Below are positions 37,530-46,703 of a stretch of 64,000 nucleotides of DNA, in pieces. The position numbers and the translations under genes were made by a program. Position 1 is the stretch's first letter, and every line of letters starts with the position of its first letter. The DNA is taken from NCBI GenBank assembly GCA_024707305.1, contig JANPZZ010000005.1:110831-174830 (forward strand), read 5' to 3'. The notes under the pieces were generated by a model, which worked only from the letters and a program-made list of their open reading frames with translations, was not told where the DNA came from and did no database searches. This DNA comes from Chitinophagaceae bacterium (GTDB taxonomy: Bacteria; Bacteroidota; Bacteroidia; Chitinophagales; Chitinophagaceae).

Positions 37530-38525
37530 TTACTGGTGAAAACTAACTGCAAAAATACTTCCGTGCGGATGATTGTTTGTCACCGAAATGTCGGCATTGT
37601 GATCACGGGCAATTTTGCTGCAAAGATACAACCCCAGACCCGTGCCCTGCGATTTTCGTGTATTCTCATTGCCAATGCGATAAAACTTATCGAAAATGCG
37701 GATTTTCTCCTCATCGGGTACACCGGGGCCTTCATCGCATAATTCAAGTTTTACAAGGCCATCCTGGCGATATAAACGGGCAATAATAGGTTTATCACGT
37801 GGCGAATACTTAATAGCATTTTCAACGAGATTGTTCACCAGTATCTGCAATAACAAAGGATCGCCTTTTACATCCACTTCCGGTTCCACGTCCAGGATAA
37901 ACTGCCTGTCGGGAAAACGTTTGATAAAATCCTGTAACACATCTTCCAGCAAATCAGAGAGCTCAATCTCTTCATTTGTAAAATGATAACCGCCACCTTC
38001 CAGTTGGGATGATACAAGTATGTTATTGGTCAGCGTATTGAGTCGTGTGGTTTCTTCTAATGTGAGGCGGATCAGCTTTTTCTGTTTTTCGGGATCGAGG
38101 TTGTGTTTTTGAAGTGTTTCGAGGTTGATGCGTGCAACAGCAATCGGCGTTTTTAATTCGTGCGTAACCGCCATCATAAAATTCTGTTGTTGCTGTTGCA
38201 GGCGAAACTGGCGACGGACAGATCGGTATAAAATGGCTGCGCCAACAAAAATAAGCGCCAGGAAAACGACCGCTTCTCCAGCAAACTTTGTCTGGTTGCG
38301 GCGGTAATCTTTTTCTATCGTTTCATAACGTGTGGAATATAATTCCGGGGAAATGCTGCTGTCAACTTCCGACTGTAGCTGCAACTCTTTATAACCCCGC
38401 ATTTCCTCATTTTGTTGCTCGAGCGAGATAAACCACCATACATAGGCGGCTACCACATAAGTGAGCAGCAACCAGAAAGTAATGGTTGCGCGCCGTAGCT
38501 TTTTGCGGGTTGTGTCTTCGGCCAT
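37530..38525 (-). CDS. Sensor histidine kinase
   Basis: 331 residues: two membrane helices (ITFWLLLTYVVAAYVWWFIS and AVVFLALIFVGAAILY) bound a short periplasmic segment of about 60 residues. Then come the H box FMMAVTHELKTPIAVARINL, N box NLVENAIKYSP, G1 DEGPGVPDEEK, F box IFDKFYRIGN and G2 GTGLGLYLCS. The periplasmic sensor has no recognised domain. It lies 10 bases after gldH and 25 before the response regulator on the same strand. Confidence 0.92.
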   Translation of the reverse strand: MAEDTTRKKLRRATITFWLLLTYVVAAYVWWFISLEQQNEEMRGYKELQLQSEVDSSISPELYSTRYETIEKDYRRNQTKFAGEAVVFLALIFVGAAILYRSVRRQFRLQQQQQNFMMAVTHELKTPIAVARINLETLQKHNLDPEKQKKLIRLTLEETTRLNTLTNNILVSSQLEGGGYHFTNEEIELSDLLEDVLQDFIKRFPDRQFILDVEPEVDVKGDPLLLQILVNNLVENAIKYSPRDKPIIARLYRQDGLVKLELCDEGPGVPDEEKIRIFDKFYRIGNENTRKSQGTGLGLYLCSKIARDHNADISVTNNHPHGSIFAVSFHQ

Positions 38526-38535
38526 TTAAAAGCCA

Positions 38536-39006
38536 TTATTTTTTCTCTACGCGAACGCCAACATCCAAAACATGTTCCAGGGGATCGTCGCGCATAATCT
38601 GTTGCAATGTGAAAGTATATTTTCCCGGAGTCAGGCTTCGGGTTTCGCCAAGCAAACCTACCGGAATGCGATGTTCATATATATCGTTCATACCATCACC
38701 CAGCCAGCGTTCATTCGATGCCAGCTTCAGTTCCTGGCGGAGCACCAGCGCCGAATCCTGGCCGGGTTCTTTTATACCGAGATTAATAAAGAGATTGTTG
38801 AACTTATATTTCTCGGTATGTCTCAAAACCACAAATATCTTATAGGTCTGTGCGCTGTCGTTGAGCTCCAGTTCAAATTCTGGTATAAAATCCGACGACC
38901 ATGCATGGCCAGGGATGGCGGTGGTTTTTTCAAACAAATCAATATGGCCACATGCCTGAAAAAGTATTGTCAGAAGCAATAAAGGAAATAAGCGGCTTTT
39001 TTTCAT
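38536..39006 (-). CDS. gldH: Gliding-motility-type lipoprotein GldH
   Basis: 156 residues with a lipoprotein signal (PLLLLTILFQAC, lipobox cysteine at residue 19). The body has the GldH pattern HAWSSDFIPEFELELND, IFVVLRHTEKYKFNNLFINL and LTPGKYTFTLQQIMRDDPLE. GldH is needed for gliding in Flavobacterium and is widespread in Bacteroidota, including non-gliding species. Here it heads gldH-kinase-regulator, so the signalling pair may monitor the envelope state. Confidence 0.75.
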   Translation of the reverse strand: MKKSRLFPLLLLTILFQACGHIDLFEKTTAIPGHAWSSDFIPEFELELNDSAQTYKIFVVLRHTEKYKFNNLFINLGIKEPGQDSALVLRQELKLASNERWLGDGMNDIYEHRIPVGLLGETRSLTPGKYTFTLQQIMRDDPLEHVLDVGVRVEKK

Positions 39007-39061
39007 GCTGTAAAGCTATAGGGATATTTTGAGATATCGTAGTCGCAACCAGATATCTGTA

Positions 39062-39937
39062 TTACAATACATTCAATACCTGCTCTTTTGCTTTCTCCAG
39101 TTCATCTTTCATCTCTACCACACATTTCTGGATGGTTGAATCATATGCTTTTGACCCTGTAGTATTGATTTCGCGACCTATTTCCTGCAACACAAAAGAA
39201 AGTTTCTTACCCTTTGAAGCGTCGTTGTCGTTGATGAGGCTCTTAAAATATGCGCAATGGTTCTTGAGGCGCACCTGCTCCTCACTGATATCAATTTTCT
39301 CGATATAATAAATCAGTTCCTGTTCCAGGCGATTGCCGTCATAGTTTTCTTTCCCTACTTTTTCTTCCAGCAAACGGGTAATGCCATCGCGGATCTTTTG
39401 CTGGCGCAGGGGTTCCAGTTTGATTACCTCATCCTGCAATCTTTCAATATTGTTGATGCGTAACAGCAGATCATCTTCCAGCGACTTCCCTTCATTCAGG
39501 CGATGGGTGGTGAGAGCATGCGTCGCTTTCCTGATTACCGACTGCAGTTCCGCCCATTCCTGGTCGGTCAATGTTTCACTGCTGGGTGTAATTACTTCCG
39601 GCAGTTTAACCAGGGTGCTGAGTATATGCGATGTGTCTAATCCTAATTCAGAAGAGAGTTGCGCGAGCGGACCGAAATAAGCGCGGGCTAATTCTACATT
39701 GATGGTTACTGGCTTTGCATTGCCGGTATCTTTCAAACTAATCATACAATCGACACTTCCCCGAACCAACTCTTCAGAAAGTAATCGACGAATATCAAAC
39801 TCAAATGGTTTCAGGATAGCGGGCATTTTCAATTGCAATTCAAATTGCTTTCCGTTCAGCGATTTAATGTCAATTAAAAAAGTTTTGTCTCCTACGCTTT
39901 GTTCTGCACGTCCAAAGCCTGTCATTGATTTCAGCAT
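39062..39937 (-). CDS. YicC/YloC-family endoribonuclease-like protein
   Basis: Start at ATG 39937, giving the family N-terminus MLKSMTGFGRAE. The N-terminal domain (IDIKSLNGKQFELQLKMPAI; RRLLSEELVRGSVDCMISLK) and C-terminal DUF1732-like region (DGNRLEQELIYYIEKIDISE, HCAYFKSLINDNDASKGKKL, FVLQEIGREINTTGSKA) are complete. 291 residues. Members of this family have been shown to act on RNA in other bacteria. It is 55 bases upstream of gldH on the same strand. Confidence 0.9.
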   Translation of the reverse strand: MLKSMTGFGRAEQSVGDKTFLIDIKSLNGKQFELQLKMPAILKPFEFDIRRLLSEELVRGSVDCMISLKDTGNAKPVTINVELARAYFGPLAQLSSELGLDTSHILSTLVKLPEVITPSSETLTDQEWAELQSVIRKATHALTTHRLNEGKSLEDDLLLRINNIERLQDEVIKLEPLRQQKIRDGITRLLEEKVGKENYDGNRLEQELIYYIEKIDISEEQVRLKNHCAYFKSLINDNDASKGKKLSFVLQEIGREINTTGSKAYDSTIQKCVVEMKDELEKAKEQVLNVL

Positions 39938-39965
39938 GGATGAATATTTTGGATTCACGTAAAGG

Positions 39966-40002
39966 TATAGAAATAAAAATCCCCTCGAGAAATCGAAGGG
40001 AT
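39966..40002 (-). terminator. Minus-strand terminator upstream of yicC
   Basis: ATCCC-C-TCGA-GAAA-TCGA-A-GGGAT (39979-40002); on the minus strand it is followed by TTTTTATTT. A minus-strand terminator here implies a minus-strand transcript coming from the AT-rich region on the right, where no gene is seen. Confidence 0.55.
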
Positions 40003-40009
40003 CATTATA

Positions 40010-40386
40010 ATGGATGGGTTAGTAAGTACAGGGAAACGAATTTCCCAACACAATATTAAATATAATTTTTCCTATCCAAAAAATATTTCCGATAAATTTT
40101 ATTCACATTTTTACCGGGCCTGTGGATAAGGGCGGTCCAAAATGCGGTTTAAAAAATTGAATTCAATGCATGTTTAAACGTTAACGCAGTTGATGATTTT
40201 ATTTTTCACTAAAAAAATAAACATGCTAAAACGCTTGCTGCGCGCGGTTTTCATCAGTGTAATTTTATAAACAATCATTGAATAAATATCAATGAAAAGA
40301 AAATGATTGATGAATAACATCGATAAAAAACCAATGAAAAACGATTGAAATTCAGCGTCCGTTTCCACATTAAAATTCCTTCTGGT
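40010..40386. other. AT-rich divergent intergenic region with DnaA-box-like sites
   Basis: About 375 bases between yicC (minus) and the LpxD-like gene (plus), much richer in A and T than its surroundings. TTATTCACA (40099-40107) matches the DnaA consensus TTATnCACA, and TGTGGATAA (40121-40129) is the exact reverse complement of TTATCCACA, so they form an inverted pair 13 bases apart. GTTTCCACA at 40361 is a weaker match. AT-only stretches follow to the right. I see no believable ORF. Confidence 0.4.
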
Positions 40387-40394
40387 TACCTTTG
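40387..40394 (+). promoter_or_regulatory. -7 box (TACCTTTG) of the LpxD-like gene
   Basis: Exact TAnnTTTG match 15 bases before ATG 40410. Confidence 0.65.
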
Positions 40395-40409
40395 TCAAAA
40401 TCCTCCAAC

Positions 40410-41354
40410 ATGCGCTTTAATCAACCCATTCCGCTAAATGAGATAGCAACCATCATTGGTGCCCGCTTAATTGGAAACACGCAGGCGTCTGCAACCGGCA
40501 TCAATGAGATACATAAAGTAGAAGTGGGTGACCTGGTTTTTGTGGATCATCCAAAGTATTATGACAAGTGTATTAACAGTGCCGCAAGTTTTATTATTAT
40601 CAATAAAGAAACTGATTTTCCCGAAGGGAAAGCATTACTCATAACCGACGATCCATTTGAAGCATATCAAACGCTGGTAAAACATTTCCGGCCTTTTAAT
40701 CCATCAACAAAACCTATTGCCGACACTGCAGAAATTGGCAGCGATACGGTAATCATGCCGAATGTGGTGATCGGGAATCACGTTAAGATCGGCAGTCGCT
40801 GCATCATCCATCCCAATGTTACCATTCTCGATTATTGCGTGTTGGGTGATGATGTGGTAATACAGGCAGGAACCGTAATTGGCAGCGATGCATTTTATTA
40901 TAACAAAAAAACAAATCGTGATGTGCATTATAAAAAAATGCTGAGTTGCGGCAGGGTAGTGATTGAAGATGCGGTGGAAATTGGTGCCGGCTGCACCATC
41001 GACCGTGGTGTAACCCACGACACAGTGATCGGCAAAGGTTCACGCCTCGATAATATGATTCACATTGGACATGATACAGTGATTGGTAAAAATTGTTTGC
41101 TGGCAGCCCAGGTTGGAATTGCCGGTGCTACCACACTTGAAGACAATGTTATTCTCTGGGGACAGGTGGGCGTAAGCAAAACGCTTACGATTGGAAAAGA
41201 TGCAGTGGTAATGGCGCAAAGCGGCGTAGGCACAACGCTGCCCGGCGGCAAAGCCTATTTCGGTTCACCCGCCATTGATGCCGGTGAAAAGAAAAAAGAA
41301 CTCGTATGGATTAAGCGAATTCCGTTGTTGTGGGAGAAAGTAGTGAATCGATGA
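40410..41354 (+). CDS. LpxD-like UDP-3-O-acylglucosamine N-acyltransferase
   Basis: 314 residues starting at ATG 40410 (MRFNQPIPLNEIATIIGARL). The N-terminal uridine-binding domain (GINEIHKVEVGDLVFVDHPK; LITDDPFEAYQTLVKHF) is followed by left-handed beta-helix hexapeptides (AEIGSDTVIMPNVVIGNHV; DNMIHIGHDTVIGKNCLLAA with the catalytic-type histidine). The substrate motif IGSDAFYYNKK departs from the usual IGSDGFGFA, so it may be the paralogous LpxD form of Bacteroidota. lpxC/fabZ/lpxA are not adjacent. The stop codon TGA lies inside the ATCGATG repeat that follows. Confidence 0.8.
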   Translation: MRFNQPIPLNEIATIIGARLIGNTQASATGINEIHKVEVGDLVFVDHPKYYDKCINSAASFIIINKETDFPEGKALLITDDPFEAYQTLVKHFRPFNPSTKPIADTAEIGSDTVIMPNVVIGNHVKIGSRCIIHPNVTILDYCVLGDDVVIQAGTVIGSDAFYYNKKTNRDVHYKKMLSCGRVVIEDAVEIGAGCTIDRGVTHDTVIGKGSRLDNMIHIGHDTVIGKNCLLAAQVGIAGATTLEDNVILWGQVGVSKTLTIGKDAVVMAQSGVGTTLPGGKAYFGSPAIDAGEKKKELVWIKRIPLLWEKVVNR

Positions 41355-41510
41355 TCGATGATCGATGGTGGATGGTGGATGAATGTTTAGAATGCAGGTT
41401 TACCGTTCCCGCATTATGGAAAGACATCTAAAGCACGCCGCATTCATCGGTCATCGACCATCGATCATCGGACATCGACCATCGATCCTCGATCATCTAC
41501 CATCGATCCC
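41344..41510. repeat. ATCGATG inverted arms around a single core
   Basis: Left arm AATCGATGATCGATGATCGA (41345 on) and a longer right arm in opposite orientation (41438-41510, CATCGGTCATCGACCATCGA...) enclose about 60 bases of unique core (TTTAGAATGCAGGTTTACCG...). The arms run into both neighbouring genes: the TGA of the LpxD-like gene and the last six codons plus stop (PGIDGR) of the next gene are made of repeat sequence. Confidence 0.8.
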
Positions 41511-42578
41511 GGGTACATAATCAAACGGCAACTGATCCGCCAGGTTTTTCCAGCTCCAGTAGCCCTGGTTTATCCAGTCTTTTGCATCGTGGAAATATCC
41601 ATTCTCCTGGATAAAGATGGAATAAGTAAGGTCGATATAAGATATCTGCACGGGTACATCAAGCGGCAATTCGAAAAGTTCGAGATATTCTTTTTCAGGT
41701 TTTTGTCGCTGGTAGGTTACACTTATTTTTTGCGGGAACCATAACTCTACTTCGCCGGTGCTGTCTACAATACCGAAGTAGCGGCTGTCGTAGGGATTGG
41801 CCAGCCTGCTGAATTTGCTGCTGTCGGTTGCGTTCCTGATATCAATTGTAAATCCATCTTTCGCAAGCGTGGTGTCATAATAACTGCGCATAAAATGCAG
41901 TTTGGAACCGTAATAAGCTTTCTTCCTGTTTTCCGCCCATTTGTTTCTGTCGCCACGATGTCCTTCCAGTTCGGTATAAAAACAATAACCACGATAACTG
42001 TTGATTTTATTATCGTAGTAATACATGAATGAATCGAGTTGGAAGCGGATCTGATATCCGAGCGCTTCGTTTCGTAATTGTAATGGCTCGCTGGCCATTA
42101 CACGAAGTTTGTTGGTGCGTTTGATCAGGAAGAAGCGAAGCACTTCCGGGTTCAGCAGTTTTGTTTCCTTTGCAAATGGGGTGGTTCCCACAAAGTGATC
42201 CAGAAAAAATTGTCCATACTGTTCCCATCCATCCATTACTTCATTGCTGGAACGGATGATCACTTCTTCCAGGCTTTTATCCTCCTGTATCATTAATACA
42301 TCGCCCAGTTCGCTATCGGCAGCAGTTACGCGAACCTGTTTTGTTTGATACCCGGTAAAACTGATGGCGAGTTCATAACCACCCGATTTTAACGGCAGCG
42401 AAAAATGGCCTTCACTATTTGTGACAGTTCCCTGCGTGGTGTTTTGCGCGTATACGCTTGCACCTACCAGCGGCTGCTGACTGGCCGAATCGATGATGCG
42501 ACCGGTAACCGTGTATTGAGCCGTGGCCACGAGTGAAAAACAAAGTGCCAGGAAAAGAAAACTGAGGGGTCTTATCAT
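41493..42578 (-). CDS. Exported carboxypeptidase-regulatory-like domain protein
   Basis: 361 residues. Signal peptide (PLSFLFLALCFSLVATAQ), then a CarboxypepD_reg-like beta-sandwich (YTVTGRIIDSASQQPLVGAS, EGHFSLPLKSGGYELAISFT GY region, about 22-105), as in the N-termini of TonB-dependent receptors. The remaining 250 residues (LNPEVLRFFLIKRTNKLRVM; SYRGYCFYTELEGHRGD) match a group of Bacteroidota outer-membrane-associated proteins of unknown role. The last residues PGIDGR are encoded by the ATCGATG repeat, so the original C-terminus may have been replaced. Confidence 0.78.
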   Translation of the reverse strand: MIRPLSFLFLALCFSLVATAQYTVTGRIIDSASQQPLVGASVYAQNTTQGTVTNSEGHFSLPLKSGGYELAISFTGYQTKQVRVTAADSELGDVLMIQEDKSLEEVIIRSSNEVMDGWEQYGQFFLDHFVGTTPFAKETKLLNPEVLRFFLIKRTNKLRVMASEPLQLRNEALGYQIRFQLDSFMYYYDNKINSYRGYCFYTELEGHRGDRNKWAENRKKAYYGSKLHFMRSYYDTTLAKDGFTIDIRNATDSSKFSRLANPYDSRYFGIVDSTGEVELWFPQKISVTYQRQKPEKEYLELFELPLDVPVQISYIDLTYSIFIQENGYFHDAKDWINQGYWSWKNLADQLPFDYVPGIDGR

Positions 42579-42598
42579 GGAAGGGACGATTTATTATT

Positions 42599-43610
42599 TT
42601 ATTTGTCGCTTTTCAATTCGGTATTTGCCAGGTATTTTGCGCAAGCCTGTTGAATACTTACTTCCAGCGGTTTGAATTGAAAACCCGGAATTACTTCCAG
42701 CAGTTTGGAATTATCAAATATCGTGCGGCTGTGCGCCACGAGGGCGGTTTCTTTGGTGAGTAGCGGCTTTTCACCTGTAAACCATGATTTTACCGCTTCC
42801 ATTCTCCAGGCCAATCCAAGCATCCACGATTTGCTTTCGCGGCTTGCTCTTTTCTTCCCGAAGTTGTCGGCCATACAATGTAATAATTTTTTGAAGGGCC
42901 AGTTGTCGCCATTTACAACAAACCGCTTTTTCTGTAATCTCTGTTTCCATGATCAATACAGCGGCACGTGCAACATCTTCCACATCTACAAATCCGTTTA
43001 ATCCGGGACTATACCATTTAAATTCATTGTACACATTTCTGAAAATAGCAGAGCTTCCTGAAAACCAGTTACCATAACCAAGTATGGTACTGGGGTTAAG
43101 AATCACTGCATTCATTCCTTCAGCCATGCCGCGCCATACTTCCAGTTCGGCTTTGTATTTACTTCGGGCATAGTGTGTATTGTTTGGATTCTCTTCCCAT
43201 TTCTTATCCTCATTCACGGTTTGTCCATCGCTGGTGCGACCCAATGCAGCAACGGAACTGATATGTACAAAACGGGAAATTCCTGTTTCAATTGCCATGT
43301 TCACCACATTTGCCGTTCCCTCCACATTTACCTGGTACATTTCGGCGCGATGTTTTTTATCGAATGATACAACGGCTGCTGAATGAATGACTGCATCCAT
43401 TCCCTGCATCGCTTCTTCGAGTGATACAACGTCGAGGACATCGCCTTCCACCCATTCGGTTTTTTGCCATACGGCAGCATCAATAAAATCGGGATTGCGG
43501 TTGTTGAGGTTTCGCTTGAGTGCACGAACATGGTATCCGCGATTCACCAATTCTTTGATGATATAGGCACCCAGAAAACCTGTGCCGCCCGTAACTAATA
43601 CTTTCTTCAA
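42599..43610 (-). CDS. NAD-dependent epimerase/dehydratase (one frameshift near 42929)
   Basis: Extended SDR: TGGTGFLGAYIIKELVNRGY (cofactor site), HSAAVVSFDKKHR, VHISSVAALGRTSDGQ and THYARSKYKAELEV with the YxxxK pair. The frame breaks in the T run 42927-42931 (one base extra); the joined reading is RFVVNGDNWPFKKLLHCMAD. About 337 residues. The pattern is that of dihydroflavonol-reductase-like sugar or steroid epimerases. Its substrate is unknown. It lies 24 bases from the 3-hydroxyacyl-CoA dehydrogenase gene. Confidence 0.87.
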
Positions 43611-43633
43611 ATTCCTTGTATTTTATGTGCAAA

Positions 43634-44501
43634 TCATTTTCCGTTTTCATAACGGAAATATCCATCGCCGCTTTTTCTTCCCAACTTACCTTCTTTTACT
43701 TTTTCTTCCTGTATATAGGACGGCTTCAGTCGCTCGGGTTGGCCCAGTTGATCATAAACACTGCAGCTTACTGCATAGTTCACATCGTTGCCAATAAGGT
43801 CCATCAATTCAAACGGCCCCATTTTAAATCCGCGTGCTGTGAGCAGGCGATCCATTTGTGCAAAATCAGAAAGCCCTTCTTCCGCCAGTCGTAATGATTC
43901 AATATAATAAGGTCGGGCAACGCGGTTTACAATAAAACCGGGCGCGTCTTTACACAATACAGGTGTTTTGCCGAGTTGACGTGTCAGCTCCATGATGGTT
44001 GCAATTACCTCTTCGCTGGTATTTTCTCCTTTTACAATTTCAACCAGTTTCATTACGGGCGCGGGGTTGAAAAAAATGCATACCCAATACGCGTGCGGGA
44101 TTTTTTATTTGCGCAGCCAGTTGTGAAATAGAGAGGGAAGACGTGTTGCTGGCAAAAATGCAATCGGGTTGATTGATGGCATCCAGTTGATTGAATAAAC
44201 CGATTTTTGCAGCCGGTTTTTCAACAATAGCTTCTATAAAAAGATCAGCGATGCAGGAGGAAATATCGCTTGTAAATCGGAGGTTGTTGATGGCAGCATC
44301 CTGCTGGTCGCCAGTCATTTTTCCCTTATCAACCATTCGCTGCCATTGTTGTGTAATGTTGCGGCGGACCTGGTTGATGATTTCGGCATTTAAATCGAAC
44401 AACAATGTTTGAAATCCAGCCTGTGCGCATACCTGCGCAATCCCGCTGCCCATGGTTCCGGCGCCACATACGCCAATGCTCCTGATGGTGGCTTTGTTCA
44501 T
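43634..44501 (-). CDS. 3-hydroxyacyl-CoA dehydrogenase (one frameshift near 44073)
   Basis: NAD-dependent oxidation in fatty-acid turnover. GVCGAGTMGSGIAQVCAQAG is the cofactor site, FASNTSSLSISQLAAQ and GMHFFNPAPVMKLVEIV are family motifs, and the C-terminal domain has CKDAPGFIVNRVARPYYIES and GPFELMDLIGNDVNYAVS. The frame breaks in the A run 44070-44076 (one extra base) inside the FFNPAPVMKL motif. About 288 residues, the size of the monofunctional enzyme (3-hydroxybutyryl-CoA dehydrogenase type). Confidence 0.92.
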
Positions 44502-44619
44502 GAAAACAAAGATATTACTTCGTTTGTGTAGTAGTGTTGGTCATTTGCTAAAGGGCTGTGCTTTCAATTTCCGATAACATATTAACTAATTCTTATTATC
44601 TTACTGGAAATAACCGAAC

Positions 44620-45232
44620 ATGGAACCCATCAGCACCCCACCACCCGTAGTTCCAACGGCGCCGCCACGCGGTGTTTTTGGAACAAATATTCCTTCTTCT
44701 GTAACATCGGTTTTAGCATTTTTATTATTCTTTCTTCCGTTTGCGGAATTGAGATGTACTACTGGTAAATCAACTGGTGGGGATCTTTTTTCGCAAAGCA
44801 GTGGCACCGTGTTTTCAAACAGTGGCATGGGCCTGGCTTTGGGATTAGAATGGAAAGACTTCGCTCGGTCCCTTTGGGAATGGTACAAATACCAACGGTA
44901 ACCAAAAAGACAAGCCGAACTATTATGCACTCATCGCCTGGATTCTTGCACTCGCAACAGCGGGTATGTGTATCAGTAAGTGGAAATGGGGTTCGCAATT
45001 ATCGATGGCTTCTGCGGCCTTGTCGTTGGCAGCAATGGTTGGTTTATTTATCGATTTAAAGAAAAAGGTAAAAGACATTCCCACCACCGATGTCGGATCG
45101 GGAGGGATGGGTGCGAATGCATTTAGCGATGTGAAAATGGAAATGGTATTTACCGCCTGGTACTATGCCGCCGCCCTTCTCCTCGTAGCAACGATCTGGC
45201 TTATCTGGAAATATAACAATGAAAAAAGGTAA
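44620..45232 (+). CDS. Small multi-pass membrane protein (one frameshift near 44855)
   Basis: Not recognised. A proline-rich start (MEPISTPPPVVPTAPPRGVF) is followed by membrane helix 1 (SVTSVLAFLLFFLPFAEL). The frame breaks between 44848 and 44860; removing one base gives TSLGPFGNGTNTNGNQKDKP, which leads into helices 2 (YYALIAWILALATAGMC), 3 (LSMASAALSLAAMVGLFI) and 4 (WYYAAALLLVATIWLIWKY). About 203 residues in total. The exact error position is uncertain. It is transcribed opposite to its neighbours. Confidence 0.6.
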
Positions 45233-45570
45233 CGCGCTAAAGAGAGGAAGCGAGAAGTTTTTCTTACGGATTTATATAAACCTGAAAAACGGGAAGGTTT
45301 GCCTACAGATTTAATCAAACCTGAAAAGCGAGAAGTTTTCCCATAGATTTACGCAGATTTAGACACTGATTACACTGATTTTTGAAACGCAAGTCATTTT
45401 CACGCTGAGTGCGCCGAGGTCCCGCTGAGTGCGCGGAGGTCTTATCAGCGTTATTGAACGCGCAAGTGTTCTTCAGTAAAAAAATAAATCAGGAGCATTT
45501 TCTCATTTCCTCATTTTCTCATTTCCCCATTTCTTTCGCGTTTGCCGTTTGCCGGCTCACGCTTCACGCC
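45233..45570. repeat. Intergenic repeat block with GCGGAGG-type module
   Basis: Gene-free. It starts with about three imperfect 38-40 base copies of a GCGAGAAGTTTT...ACAGATTTAA...AAACCTGAAAA unit (45250-45350), then a TTTACGCAGATTTAGACACT motif, the GAGTGCGCCGAGGTCC/GAGTGCGCGGAGGTC module, CTTATCAGCGTTATTGAACG, a pyrimidine ladder and GTTTGCC arms. The second half is the reverse complement of the unit that is tandemly repeated at 58.8-59.7 kb. Confidence 0.75.
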
Positions 45571-46601
<1,031 letters not shown>

Positions 46602-46703
46602 ACCCCGCGAAGATAAGAATTTGGCCGCTAGTTCCTTTTGAGGCTACCAAACCTTTCGGGCTTTCAGGGTCTTACAGGTTTATTTCTTCCCTATCTTGCA
46701 GTC

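Noticed and set aside
40174..40398. 74-codon minus-strand ORF in the AT-rich gap before the LpxD-like gene
   Set aside because: It is AT-driven, has no recognisable motif, and covers the -7 box region of the neighbouring gene.
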